DNA of 64,000 bases from Paenibacillus validus NBRC 15382 (GTDB lineage: Bacteria; Bacillota; Bacilli; Paenibacillales; NBRC-103111): contig NZ_BIMH01000007.1 in NCBI RefSeq assembly GCF_004000985.1, forward strand, positions 116,826-180,825, written 5' to 3'. Of the stretch, positions 45,718-53,675 are shown piece after piece. A program made the position numbers and the translations under genes. The notes beneath the pieces are model-generated. The model worked only from the letters and a program-made list of their open reading frames with translations, searched no databases and was not told the origin of the DNA. The stretch's first letter is position 1; every line of letters begins with the position of its first letter.

Positions 45718-45736
45718 GGTCACTCTACCTCCGGTT

Positions 45737-45841
45737 TTAATCCTGATACCGCTTCTCAAGCTCCGATAATTCCGGGAATCTCACTAGTGATTGCCGGTCT
45801 TCCCAGGACAGCATCGGAATACGCTCGCTTGTTCCGTCCAT
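45737..45841 (-). CDS. Small open reading frame after the flavoprotein gene (34 residues)
   Basis: Not recognised. From an ATG at 45841 (AAGG nine bases upstream) it would encode MDGTSERIPMLSWEDRQSLV plus 14 more residues, ending ELEKRYQD. The same frame is open back to the TAG stop of the flavoprotein (45905), 55 codons in all. The translation before the ATG is also protein-like (IPRAALHAAFDAARLLL). It could be a real small protein, a stop-codon readthrough extension, or the tail of a lost gene. Coding potential is the only evidence. Confidence 0.35.
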   Translation of the reverse strand: MDGTSERIPMLSWEDRQSLVRFPELSELEKRYQD

Positions 45842-45904
45842 TAAGAGCAGCCTTGCCGCATCAAATGCGGCATGAAGGGCGGCACGCGGAATCGCATACC
45901 GATT

Positions 45905-47308
45905 CTACTTTAGCCCATAGGCTAACGCATGCGCCCCGGCCCGGCGGCCAAACACAAGCCCGCGCAGGACAGACGTGGCCCCGGGATACTTGCCGTAATA
46001 AAGACCTGTTATTTCACCGGCGGCATATAAACCCGGAATGGCATCGTTATCGCCCGTTAATACACGTCCATCCGTGTCCGTGAACAAGCCGCCGTAGGAG
46101 AACACATTGGAACAGATGACCGGGTAGGCGATAAACGGACCTTGATCGATCGGAATCGCCCAGTTCGATTTGGGCGGTGTAATCCCGCTGGTATGTTTAC
46201 CGTCCTTCCGGTCCCAGTAAAAAGGTCCAGGCTGGATCGCTTCGTTGAAGGCCCGCACCGTTTCACCGAGATTTTCCGGCGGTACCCCGATTTTCCCGGC
46301 AAGCTCCTCAATCGTGTCCGCTTCGATGGGCGGTTGTTCGGTTTGCAGCGCCCGTTCGTAATTCGGAATGGCGAACATCTTTTGGTCGGACACCATATAA
46401 GCCATTCGGCCCGGCAAGTCATAGAAGATCGTTCGCGCAACCGATTCGTATTGCTCATCCACCGTGGAGATCCCTTCGTCCAGGAAACGCCTGCCGTTCC
46501 GGTCCACCAATATGGCATACGGGTATGTCATGACGGTAGCCTCTTCCCGCTTGCTTCGCGGGTCAACAGGCTCCGCATGGAAGGAATCCCACTGACCTGC
46601 CCCTTTGGCCCCTATGGCCATCGCCATCCGGATGCATTCCCCTTTGTTGGCCAGCCCGCCTTCCGCTATGGTCGGAATTTGATGGGCGTCTCTGCCGATA
46701 TATTGCGCCATCATTTCGGGATTGCCCTGGAATCCGCCGGCTGCGAGAATGACGGTTCTCGTTCCGAGCCGGTACGAGGTTCCGCCCTTAACGCGGACCA
46801 TAAGCCCTTCTATCGCGCCTTCATCGTCCAGCAGCAGCTGCCAGGCGGTCGTTTCATAAATCATTTGTACGCCAAGCGCTTCGGCACGCCGCAAGAGACA
46901 ATCGATAATGGCGCGCCCCCCGCCGACGGGCAGTAAACGCGGTTTGGAAGAAGTGAGAAACATCGTCGGGAGGTGGTCAAAATCGACGCCTTTTTCATGC
47001 ACCCACTTGAGCGTTTCGCCAGCATGTTCAGCCAGAGTTTCGATGTATTTCTTATCCGAATAATAGCTTGAGAACGACAGCATATCCTCGACAAAGTTGT
47101 CTGCTGTCCGTTCCAGGCTCTCCATGCGCAGGAATGCTGCCGTCCAACGGGAGTTTCCGCCCCGATGGTGATAATCGGTCCGCTCCAGTATGGCAATGCG
47201 CGCGTTTTTTCCGGTTTGCTTGGCATGTTCCGCTGCAGACAGAGCGGCAGCCGCTCCTGCGACGCCGCAGCCGACAATCACAATATCGAAGTCAACCTGT
47301 TTTTCCAT
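45905..47308 (-). CDS. FAD-dependent oxidoreductase (TcuA/fumarate reductase-like flavoprotein)
   Basis: 467-residue flavoprotein of the succinate dehydrogenase/fumarate reductase/tricarballylate dehydrogenase family. The FAD motif VGCGVAGAAAALSAAEHA starts near residue 12, followed by HHRGGNSRWTAAF, LAAGGFQGNP and the C-terminal YAAGEITGLYYGKYPGATSV. It may introduce a double bond into a dicarboxylic or tricarboxylic acid in the pathway of the surrounding CoA-transferase and hydratase genes. The electron acceptor partner is not obvious. ATG start with GGGAGGG upstream. Confidence 0.85.
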   Translation of the reverse strand: MEKQVDFDIVIVGCGVAGAAAALSAAEHAKQTGKNARIAILERTDYHHRGGNSRWTAAFLRMESLERTADNFVEDMLSFSSYYSDKKYIETLAEHAGETLKWVHEKGVDFDHLPTMFLTSSKPRLLPVGGGRAIIDCLLRRAEALGVQMIYETTAWQLLLDDEGAIEGLMVRVKGGTSYRLGTRTVILAAGGFQGNPEMMAQYIGRDAHQIPTIAEGGLANKGECIRMAMAIGAKGAGQWDSFHAEPVDPRSKREEATVMTYPYAILVDRNGRRFLDEGISTVDEQYESVARTIFYDLPGRMAYMVSDQKMFAIPNYERALQTEQPPIEADTIEELAGKIGVPPENLGETVRAFNEAIQPGPFYWDRKDGKHTSGITPPKSNWAIPIDQGPFIAYPVICSNVFSYGGLFTDTDGRVLTGDNDAIPGLYAAGEITGLYYGKYPGATSVLRGLVFGRRAGAHALAYGLK

Positions 47309-47350
47309 GACATGACCCTCCCTTGGTTTGACCGGAATGGAAGCTGCGCC

Positions 47351-48511
47351 TTATGTCAAGACGCCCCGGAAACGCAAATCGTCCATTTGTGCATCGCTCA
47401 ATTGCAATAGCTGCCTGAACACATATTCGTTATCGGCGCCCAAACCGGGGGCTGGCCGTATATGTCCGCGCTGCATGCGCGAATCGATCCAGGGGAGCCC
47501 CCTGACCCATGTGCCGGTCTGGTCGCCTTGCGGAGTGAAATACCCCCGATCCAGGAGATGCGGATCCGCGACTAAGTCGTGAAAAGAGCTGCTCGCTGCA
47601 GCGGCAATTCCAATTTCCCTGAGACGCTCTGCCAGTTGATGACAATCCCAGGACCGGGTCCACCCCGCTATTGTGCGATCGATGAGCTCCGAATTTGCCA
47701 AACGTTCCGCGCCTGTGCGGTAAGACCGTGCCCACTCCGGGTTCCCCATCAAATCGGCCAATCGCTCCCACTCGTCATCATCATAGATAGCCAAAGCGAT
47801 CCACCGGTCCTCGCCCGAGCAAGCGTAACAACCGTGCGGGGCGGCATGGGGCGAACCGTTGCCGACCACCGGGGGCGATTCGCCGGTCAAAGACACCTCA
47901 ATCAGCGGCTCGACCAGCAGCGTCATAATCGACTCCAGCAGGGACAAGTCAATCAACGCTCCATGCCCGGACTGGTCGCGCCGCCTTAACGCAGCCAATA
48001 TGGCGAGCACGCCCATAACGCCTGCAACATGATCCGTCAACGGCGGACGGACGCCCATCCCTTCGACGCTCAAGTCCGTTTCCTTGACCAATGACGTCCA
48101 CCCGCTGTACGCTTGCAGCAGCGATCCGTACCCGAGAAGATCCCGCGCCTGGCCTTCCCGCCCTAAACCGGACATCGACAGCATGATGAGCCGCGGATTG
48201 ATCGGACGGAGCCGTGCGTAATCAATACCCAGCTTCTCGGTAACCCCTGTCGAGAAATTCTCAACCACCACATCGCTCTTCCGAATCAGCTCTCTAACTA
48301 ATTCCTGGCCCTCCGGCTCCTTAAGATTGAGGGTACAGCTAAGCTTGGAACCATTCAATGCAGGAAACCATCCGCTTCGCTTCCGATATTCCGGCCGGGT
48401 AGCTGACTCCACTTTAATGACCTCCGCCCCCATCAGGCCTAAATATTGCGTAGCAATCGGCCCTCCTACGACCCAAGTAAAATCGACCACACGGATACCT
48501 TTAAGCAGCAT
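47351..48511 (-). CDS. CaiB/BaiF family CoA-transferase, subunit or paralogue 1
   Basis: Class III CoA-transferase, 386 residues. LLKGIRVVDFTWVVGGP and GLMGAEVIKVESATRPEYRK are CoA-site signatures. It resembles the catalytic subunit in pairs such as benzylsuccinate CoA-transferase, and an unlike CaiB homologue is encoded 68 bases upstream, so the enzyme may be a heterodimer. It would activate an acid before hydration and cleavage by the MaoC and HMG-CoA lyase-type products. ATG start with GGGGAGG upstream. Confidence 0.9.
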   Translation of the reverse strand: MLLKGIRVVDFTWVVGGPIATQYLGLMGAEVIKVESATRPEYRKRSGWFPALNGSKLSCTLNLKEPEGQELVRELIRKSDVVVENFSTGVTEKLGIDYARLRPINPRLIMLSMSGLGREGQARDLLGYGSLLQAYSGWTSLVKETDLSVEGMGVRPPLTDHVAGVMGVLAILAALRRRDQSGHGALIDLSLLESIMTLLVEPLIEVSLTGESPPVVGNGSPHAAPHGCYACSGEDRWIALAIYDDDEWERLADLMGNPEWARSYRTGAERLANSELIDRTIAGWTRSWDCHQLAERLREIGIAAAASSSFHDLVADPHLLDRGYFTPQGDQTGTWVRGLPWIDSRMQRGHIRPAPGLGADNEYVFRQLLQLSDAQMDDLRFRGVLT

Positions 48512-48579
48512 CAGGTTGCTTACCTCCCCTTCGATTGGAGCAATCTTGCCTTATGAAAGGAGTCGCCAATCAACGAGAC

Positions 48580-49671
48580 CTACGTACTTTTCAACAAAAA
48601 AGGCAGCCCCGGCAAGACGACGGCAGGTCCGCTTGTTTCCGGATTCAAGGTGTGCCAAAACTTCCGAAAGTCAAGCTGCTCAATAGCAAAAGCTTCTTTA
48701 ATCGTATTGACAGGGAAGCACGCCACCTTATTTTTCTGCAGCTCCTCGTGAACTTGCCGCTTCGTCATGTGACGGGTCTGTTCGCTCAAATAGGCCTGTA
48801 ATTGAGACCAATGCTGCATCCTTGACGACGGGCTTGCAAATTCGGGCCTCGCAGCCCAACCGGGGCGACCCAGCCATTCCACAACCCGATCCCATTGGTG
48901 CTGTTCGCGGGGGGAACACATGACAAATCCGTCGGCGCATGGCATAATGCCTACCAAGCCTCCGGCAACCGGCGTACCTTCCGCCGCGTTCTCCACCTGC
49001 CTCGCAGCGGGCAGATGGCCCTCATTGTAGGCGGCTAATTCCTCGAATAATAAGGAAGCAACGGCCTCTTGCTCCGACAGGTCCATGAATGTTGATGGCT
49101 GGCCTCGCCCGGTTCCAAGCAGAGCGCCGATGGCCGCTACCGCGCCGATGAGCCCGGCGAATAATAGCGATTGTCCGGCCGGACCGCGTGTAGGCGGATT
49201 GTCCTCGGGAGAGCTGCTGGGAAAGGCCAGGTGATAAGCATATCCTCCAGCGTGACTGGCTATAAGATCTCCGCCGGGAGCATGGGCGTTCGGCCCTGTC
49301 AGCCCGAACGGCGTAATGGCGAGGACACTCGTGCCTCCGGCCAGCAATGCTGACGGCAGGTGTGCCATATCGGCAGCTTCATAACCTAGAATGCACAGCT
49401 CGGCTTCTTCGCTCCACCGTTTGATTTCTTCTTCGTCCGCCAGCCGCCCGCTTCCGGTGCGGACTGCCTTGTTTTGGTTCAGGTAGCGGTCGAACACTTC
49501 CCGTGTGCGCCTAGGTTGACTTTGGTTGTCGCGTTGCTCTGCGCGAGCCGTCCCGATGCTTGAGAGCATCGACACTTCCGCACCCAATTCGGCCAAAATT
49601 TTACCGCAATATCGCGCCGAATCGCTCTTTCCTACCTCCAGAATCCGTACGCCCTCTAATAACGGATACAT
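48580..49671 (-). CDS. CaiB/BaiF family CoA-transferase, subunit or paralogue 2
   Basis: Divergent class III CoA-transferase, 363 residues. The N-terminus LEGVRILEVGKSDSARYCGKIL and AELGAEVSML keep the fold, but the usual aspartate region reads STFMDLSEQEAV, and the CoA-site acidic residues differ from the neighbouring copy. That is typical of the non-catalytic partner in heterodimeric enzymes. ATG start with GGGGAGG upstream. It follows the MaoC genes. Confidence 0.8.
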   Translation of the reverse strand: MYPLLEGVRILEVGKSDSARYCGKILAELGAEVSMLSSIGTARAEQRDNQSQPRRTREVFDRYLNQNKAVRTGSGRLADEEEIKRWSEEAELCILGYEAADMAHLPSALLAGGTSVLAITPFGLTGPNAHAPGGDLIASHAGGYAYHLAFPSSSPEDNPPTRGPAGQSLLFAGLIGAVAAIGALLGTGRGQPSTFMDLSEQEAVASLLFEELAAYNEGHLPAARQVENAAEGTPVAGGLVGIMPCADGFVMCSPREQHQWDRVVEWLGRPGWAARPEFASPSSRMQHWSQLQAYLSEQTRHMTKRQVHEELQKNKVACFPVNTIKEAFAIEQLDFRKFWHTLNPETSGPAVVLPGLPFLLKST

Positions 49672-49720
49672 ATCCGACTAACCTCCCCTGCACCGCCGGT
49701 TCCATGCTGCGTTCTCGGCG

Positions 49721-50254
49721 TTAACGAAAAATTTGAATGCGCCGGCTGATCATCAGCAGCGTGCTGTCTTTCTCGGTTGTATAGGACGTTTCGGTTATTA
49801 CAAACACAAGCGGACCGGACGATCCTTCCTTCTGGTAAATATCCCGGTACCGGCTTGTCGCCACAATCCGATCGCCCGGGCGCGCAAAGGCATAAAACTC
49901 GACCTCGTTGCCCCCATTGATCAATCGCGTTAAAGGAATCGGGACGGGAGGCAGCCCCAACCCTTCCCCGTGCGATTGACCCGCACCGTCAAAGTCGGGG
50001 TCCGCATCGCTGAACACCAAGGGATCGGGCGTGCCGGGAAGTCGCCGGATCGCGTGCATAGGATAAAGCGGCGGGGCAACGACGCCGCCAAACTTCGTGG
50101 TGCTGGCATAGTCCTGATCCCAGTAGACGGGATCGTCGTCCATAATCCCCTGAGCCATTCGGCGAATTGCGCCTGTTTCCACAGGGTCCCAAGCGACAAC
50201 CGGTTCCGATTCGCGTCCGATAAAGGAGCGAACCTCTGAAGTTATATAATTCAT
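49721..50254 (-). CDS. MaoC-like (hot-dog) acyl-CoA hydratase, subunit 1
   Basis: 177-residue hot-dog fold protein. The N-terminal part resembles the FAS1-type/MaoC dehydratase N-domain (SFIGRESEPVVAWDPVETGA, MDDDPVYWD, PPLYPMHAIRRL). It likely works with the next MaoC-like protein as a two-subunit hydratase of an unsaturated acyl-CoA. The ATG at MNYITSEV has AAGGAGG nine bases upstream; the longer open frame has no site. Confidence 0.8.
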   Translation of the reverse strand: MNYITSEVRSFIGRESEPVVAWDPVETGAIRRMAQGIMDDDPVYWDQDYASTTKFGGVVAPPLYPMHAIRRLPGTPDPLVFSDADPDFDGAGQSHGEGLGLPPVPIPLTRLINGGNEVEFYAFARPGDRIVATSRYRDIYQKEGSSGPLVFVITETSYTTEKDSTLLMISRRIQIFR

Positions 50255-50308
50255 GCAACAGATCCTCCTTACGGTAATGATGCGGCTGTTGTCGTCCATG
50301 CTTCACGG

Positions 50309-50806
50309 CTATTCCAGCGTTCCGTCCTGCGCAGCTTGCCGGGGCGGCACGAACGGGTACGGAATCTTCCGGCCTTCCCGCATGGGCAAAACAATAACGG
50401 CCTCGCCCGTTGTAGAACGCACCCCTCTTTGATTCTCGATCCCGATGGTGCAATGAATACAGCCGAGCCCGTCTTGAACTTCTTTCCGGTCAATGCGGCC
50501 GCCCGCCGTCAATACGTCCCCGGCTACATCCCAACCGCGATATTCGTACTTGACCTTCCATATCCAGCCCAGCGGTCCAGCCCACTCCTTCAACATCTGA
50601 ACGAGCATATGCTGCTTCCATGAGCCGCTGACCACGATGTCAGGCAGCCCGTCATGCCCGGTAGCGAATGGATAATCGTAATGGATACGATGCCAGTTTT
50701 CCTGAAATGCGGACCAACGCATCATCAGCATCGTATTCATCGGGCCTCGCTGCAGCGGGGTTAATATTTGCCCTTCGTCGACATCCTCATAGTATTTTTC
50801 ACTCAC
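50309..50806 (-). CDS. MaoC-like (hot-dog) acyl-CoA hydratase, subunit 2
   Basis: 165-residue MaoC-type protein. HRIHYDYPFATGHDGLPDIVVSG matches the hydratase-2 catalytic pattern (D.N.IH.D..A...G) in altered form, with histidine and aspartate conserved. Start taken at the GTG (MSEKYYEDVDEGQ) following AGGAGAG; the GTG three codons earlier overlaps that site. Encoded 54 bases before the first MaoC-like gene, which suggests a heterodimer similar to mesaconyl-CoA hydratase-type enzymes. Substrate inferred only from context. Confidence 0.8.
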   Translation of the reverse strand: MSEKYYEDVDEGQILTPLQRGPMNTMLMMRWSAFQENWHRIHYDYPFATGHDGLPDIVVSGSWKQHMLVQMLKEWAGPLGWIWKVKYEYRGWDVAGDVLTAGGRIDRKEVQDGLGCIHCTIGIENQRGVRSTTGEAVIVLPMREGRKIPYPFVPPRQAAQDGTLE

Positions 50807-50844
50807 AGCTTTCACCTCTCCTTGTACGATTGAACCTACCGCGC

Positions 50845-51777
50845 TTAACCCGCCTCACCAGGCGGCAAGGGATGAAGATCAAGCGTTCTGCCCGCCTTCA
50901 TGACCTGACCCGGCAGTTCGTGACCCAAGGCCCGCTCCATATCCCGGGATGCTTCCAGCAGCCTATCCAAGTCTATGCCGGTCTCCACTCCCATCTCCAT
51001 GAACATGTGCACGGCGTCTTCGGTGCAAATGTTTCCAGTGGCCCCCGGAGCAAAGGGGCAGCCTCCGATCCCGCCGAGCGAGCCTTCAAAGTGGCGGACG
51101 CCTTCCAGGTAGGCCGCATACACATTAGCCAAGCCCATCCCCCTTGTGTTATGGAAGTGCAGATGCAATTCCAGGTCCGGCCAACGATCCTGAATCGCGC
51201 GAATGACCTGACGTACATGGGCCGGGTTAGCCATCCCGGTTGTATCGGCCAAGACGACCCCATCCACCTCAAGCGCCACGTAATGTTCTACGACTTCCAG
51301 TACCCGTTCCAGCGGAATCCGCCCTTCAAAGGCGCAGCCGAACGTCGTGCTCATCGCCCCTTGCAGGGTGACGCCGGCCGAATGGACGAGGTGCGCCACC
51401 TGCTCGAATTCATTCAACGTTTCGAAGGTGCGGCGGCGGATATTGGCTCGATTGTGACTGTCACTCACCGAAACGACGGTTGTAATCATGTCCGGCTTGC
51501 ACGCCAAAGCCCGCTCTGCGCCGCGTAAATTGGGCACAAGCACGGTATAGCGCGTTCCCGGATACCGGGTGATGCGCTTCATGACCTCCTCGGCGTCAGC
51601 CATCTGCGGCACGGCCTTGGGATGGACAAAGGAAGTAGCTTCAATGCACGGCACGCCGGCCGCGCCCAGCGCGTTAATCGTCTCAACTTTCGTTTCCGTC
51701 GATACCCGCTGGGGCTCGATTTGAAATCCGTCACGCGCCGCCACATCAGTAAACCATACCCGATTCGAATTGCTCAA
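50845..51777 (-). CDS. Hydroxymethylglutaryl-CoA lyase family protein (paralogue 2)
   Basis: 310-residue lyase closely similar to the one at 25448-26368, sharing FVHPKAVPQMADAEEVM, FHNTRGMGLANVYAAY and GGIGGCPFAPGATGNICTED. Catalytic arginine-aspartate (ARDGFQIE), metal histidines and cysteine are all present. It would cleave the 3-hydroxyacyl-CoA formed by the MaoC pair. TTG start with GGGAGTG upstream. Having one copy under sigma-54 and another in a molybdenum-hydroxylase operon suggests related chemistry on two substrates. Confidence 0.9.
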   Translation of the reverse strand: MSNSNRVWFTDVAARDGFQIEPQRVSTETKVETINALGAAGVPCIEATSFVHPKAVPQMADAEEVMKRITRYPGTRYTVLVPNLRGAERALACKPDMITTVVSVSDSHNRANIRRRTFETLNEFEQVAHLVHSAGVTLQGAMSTTFGCAFEGRIPLERVLEVVEHYVALEVDGVVLADTTGMANPAHVRQVIRAIQDRWPDLELHLHFHNTRGMGLANVYAAYLEGVRHFEGSLGGIGGCPFAPGATGNICTEDAVHMFMEMGVETGIDLDRLLEASRDMERALGHELPGQVMKAGRTLDLHPLPPGEAG

Positions 51778-51830
51778 GATTCGTCACTCCCCCGGTCATT
51801 TTTATTTGGTTGTTTTTGCCCACGCGATGC

Positions 51831-52283
51831 TTACTGTGCCGTTTCGAGGTAGTTGGTCAGTTTTTTGGAAAACTCCTGGACAATCTGGTCTGCCTTTCGC
51901 TTGATCAGCGGCTGTGCAAGCTCGCCCAGTTTGCCGGCTATCACAATATCGGCGTCGATCTGAAGGATCGAGCCGTTGCCGGCCTCATCCGGAACCAGCC
52001 TCATCGTGAATTGACCGTACACATTACCCGAGCGGGAATCGCTCATGGTAACGCCCGCTTGCATGGCCCGCTCCTCTTGATGAATCTCCAGCTCTGCGCT
52101 GCCGTTAAACCGCAGCGAAACCGGTCCGAGCTTCGTCACAATTTTCACGTCATAATGGCCTTCCGAAGTTTCATCGGCCTCCTCAACGCCCGGGATACAG
52201 TGAACCATCGCAAGCGTATCCTGCATCTTCTCCCACGTCTGCGCAGCTTCGCTCGCTACAGCGATTTTATACAAAAACTTCAC
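51831..52283 (-). CDS. CoxG family (SRPBCC) protein
   Basis: 150-residue SRPBCC/START-fold protein of the CoxG type: WEKMQDTLAMVHCIPGVEEA near the N-terminus and DADIVIAGKLGELAQPLIKRKADQIV near the end, where family members bind membranes or the hydroxylase. In carboxydotrophs CoxG anchors CO dehydrogenase to the membrane; here it may do the same for the neighbouring hydroxylase. GTG start overlapping the stop of the FAD subunit by four bases (GTGA), with GGAG upstream. Confidence 0.85.
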   Translation of the reverse strand: MKFLYKIAVASEAAQTWEKMQDTLAMVHCIPGVEEADETSEGHYDVKIVTKLGPVSLRFNGSAELEIHQEERAMQAGVTMSDSRSGNVYGQFTMRLVPDEAGNGSILQIDADIVIAGKLGELAQPLIKRKADQIVQEFSKKLTNYLETAQ

Positions 52284-53164
52284 GCGATCGTCTCCTCACT
52301 TGTCGGATCTCCAGCCAACGAAGCAAGCACGCGCTTCGTCCAGACAGCCGCCATGTCGCGCTTGTAAATTTCGCTTCCTCGCGCATCGTCCCATGGCTCA
52401 GCTTGCTCATGAACAACCTCAGCGACTTCGTTTAACAGGGACTTCGTTAAGGATTTGCCTACCAGGAGCCTTTCCGCATCGGGAAATCTGCACGCAACCG
52501 GTCCCGCACCGCCTACAGCAACGGATGCTTCACGGACCGTGCTGCCGTCCGCTTCATAGGCGATGCTCGCTGCGACCCCGACCGTACAGTAATCGTCCTG
52601 GCTGCGGGGCCGAAACTTTACATAACGGGAAGCCCGGGCCAATGCCTTGGCCGGAATCGCGACCTCGACCAGAATTTCGTCGGGACGAATGACCGTTTCC
52701 ATCGTATCTGCAAAAAACTCGTTCAGCGCGACGATGCGTTGACCCGTCTTCGATTGGAGCTTCACGGCCGCATCCAAGGCCAGCAGCATAGGCGGCAAGT
52801 CTTGCGCCGGGTCCGCGTGGATGAGGTGGCCGCCGAGCGTGGCGGCATTCCGGACGCGGACGTTCGCAATGACTTTGGCCGTTTCGGACAAGCTTGGAAG
52901 CAACCCGGCAAGCAAGGGAGAGAGCTCCATGTCACGCAGCCGTACCATGGCCCCCAACCGGAGGCTCCCGTCTTCCTCCTGTGTAATTCCGTACAATTCC
53001 TGCACGCGTTCTAAACCGATCACGACGGAGGGCGCAAGCAGCTTTTGTTTCATAAGAATCGTCGACGCCACCCCGCCGCCCCACAAGAGGACGTCGTCGT
53101 CCGGATTCAACAACGATAAGGCTTCGTCAAGACTGCTCGGAACAGTAAGCTTAAAGGACGGCAC
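52280..53164 (-). CDS. Molybdenum hydroxylase FAD-binding (medium) subunit
   Basis: CoxM/XdhB-type FAD subunit, 294 residues. The FAD loops read LLWGGGVASTILMKQKL and ATLGGHLIHADPAQDLPPMLLALDA. The C-terminal CO_deh_flav_C domain follows (YVKFRPRSQDDYCTVGVAASI). GTG start chosen inside the end of the 2Fe-2S gene (14-base overlap), since homologues begin at this point; a much longer open frame exists but would duplicate the 2Fe-2S gene region in another frame. Confidence 0.9.
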   Translation of the reverse strand: MPSFKLTVPSSLDEALSLLNPDDDVLLWGGGVASTILMKQKLLAPSVVIGLERVQELYGITQEEDGSLRLGAMVRLRDMELSPLLAGLLPSLSETAKVIANVRVRNAATLGGHLIHADPAQDLPPMLLALDAAVKLQSKTGQRIVALNEFFADTMETVIRPDEILVEVAIPAKALARASRYVKFRPRSQDDYCTVGVAASIAYEADGSTVREASVAVGGAGPVACRFPDAERLLVGKSLTKSLLNEVAEVVHEQAEPWDDARGSEIYKRDMAAVWTKRVLASLAGDPTSEETIA

Positions 53165-53675
53165 GTTCAGCCCCCCATTTCTGCGCAGCAAGTTGAATCG
53201 CCCGTATGATCGACAAGTAGCCCGTGCACCGGCATAGGTTCCCGGCCATGTACCGGCGGATCTCCTCTTCGGTCGGATCGGGATGCTCGCGAAGCAGGCT
53301 GACGGCCGACATAACTTGCCCGGGTGTGCAGATGCCGCACTGGAGTCCTTCGCATTCGACGAATGTTTCCTGCACAATGGCCCACAGCCTCGGATCCGGC
53401 GCAGCTTCCGGAAGCGTATCCTGATCCGTGAGCATACGAAGCCCTTCCGCGGTAAACACATTCGCTTCATGGGCAAATACGGCCGGCATCAGGCAGGAGC
53501 TGATGGCTTTCCCGTTGACAAGCACCGTGCATAGTCCGCAAATTCCGATGGAGCATGCTTCCTTCGTACCTGTCAGCTGAAGCTGATTGCGCAGAAAGTC
53601 GATTAATAGCTCGCCCTCATCCACCTCGGCCGAAATACGGCGGCCGTTTACCTGCAGCTGAATCGATTGCGTCAT
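53151..53675 (-). CDS. Molybdenum hydroxylase 2Fe-2S (small) subunit
   Basis: 174-residue subunit with both clusters: the plant-ferredoxin-like CSIGICGLCTVLVNG near residue 41 and the alpha-helical CEGLQCGICTPGQVMSA with CRCTGYLSI near residues 104-152. Transfers electrons from the molybdenum site to FAD. ATG overlaps the stop of the large subunit gene (ATGA), and its 3' end overlaps the FAD subunit, so the three subunits are tightly coupled. Confidence 0.95.
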   Translation of the reverse strand: MTQSIQLQVNGRRISAEVDEGELLIDFLRNQLQLTGTKEACSIGICGLCTVLVNGKAISSCLMPAVFAHEANVFTAEGLRMLTDQDTLPEAAPDPRLWAIVQETFVECEGLQCGICTPGQVMSAVSLLREHPDPTEEEIRRYMAGNLCRCTGYLSIIRAIQLAAQKWGAERAVL

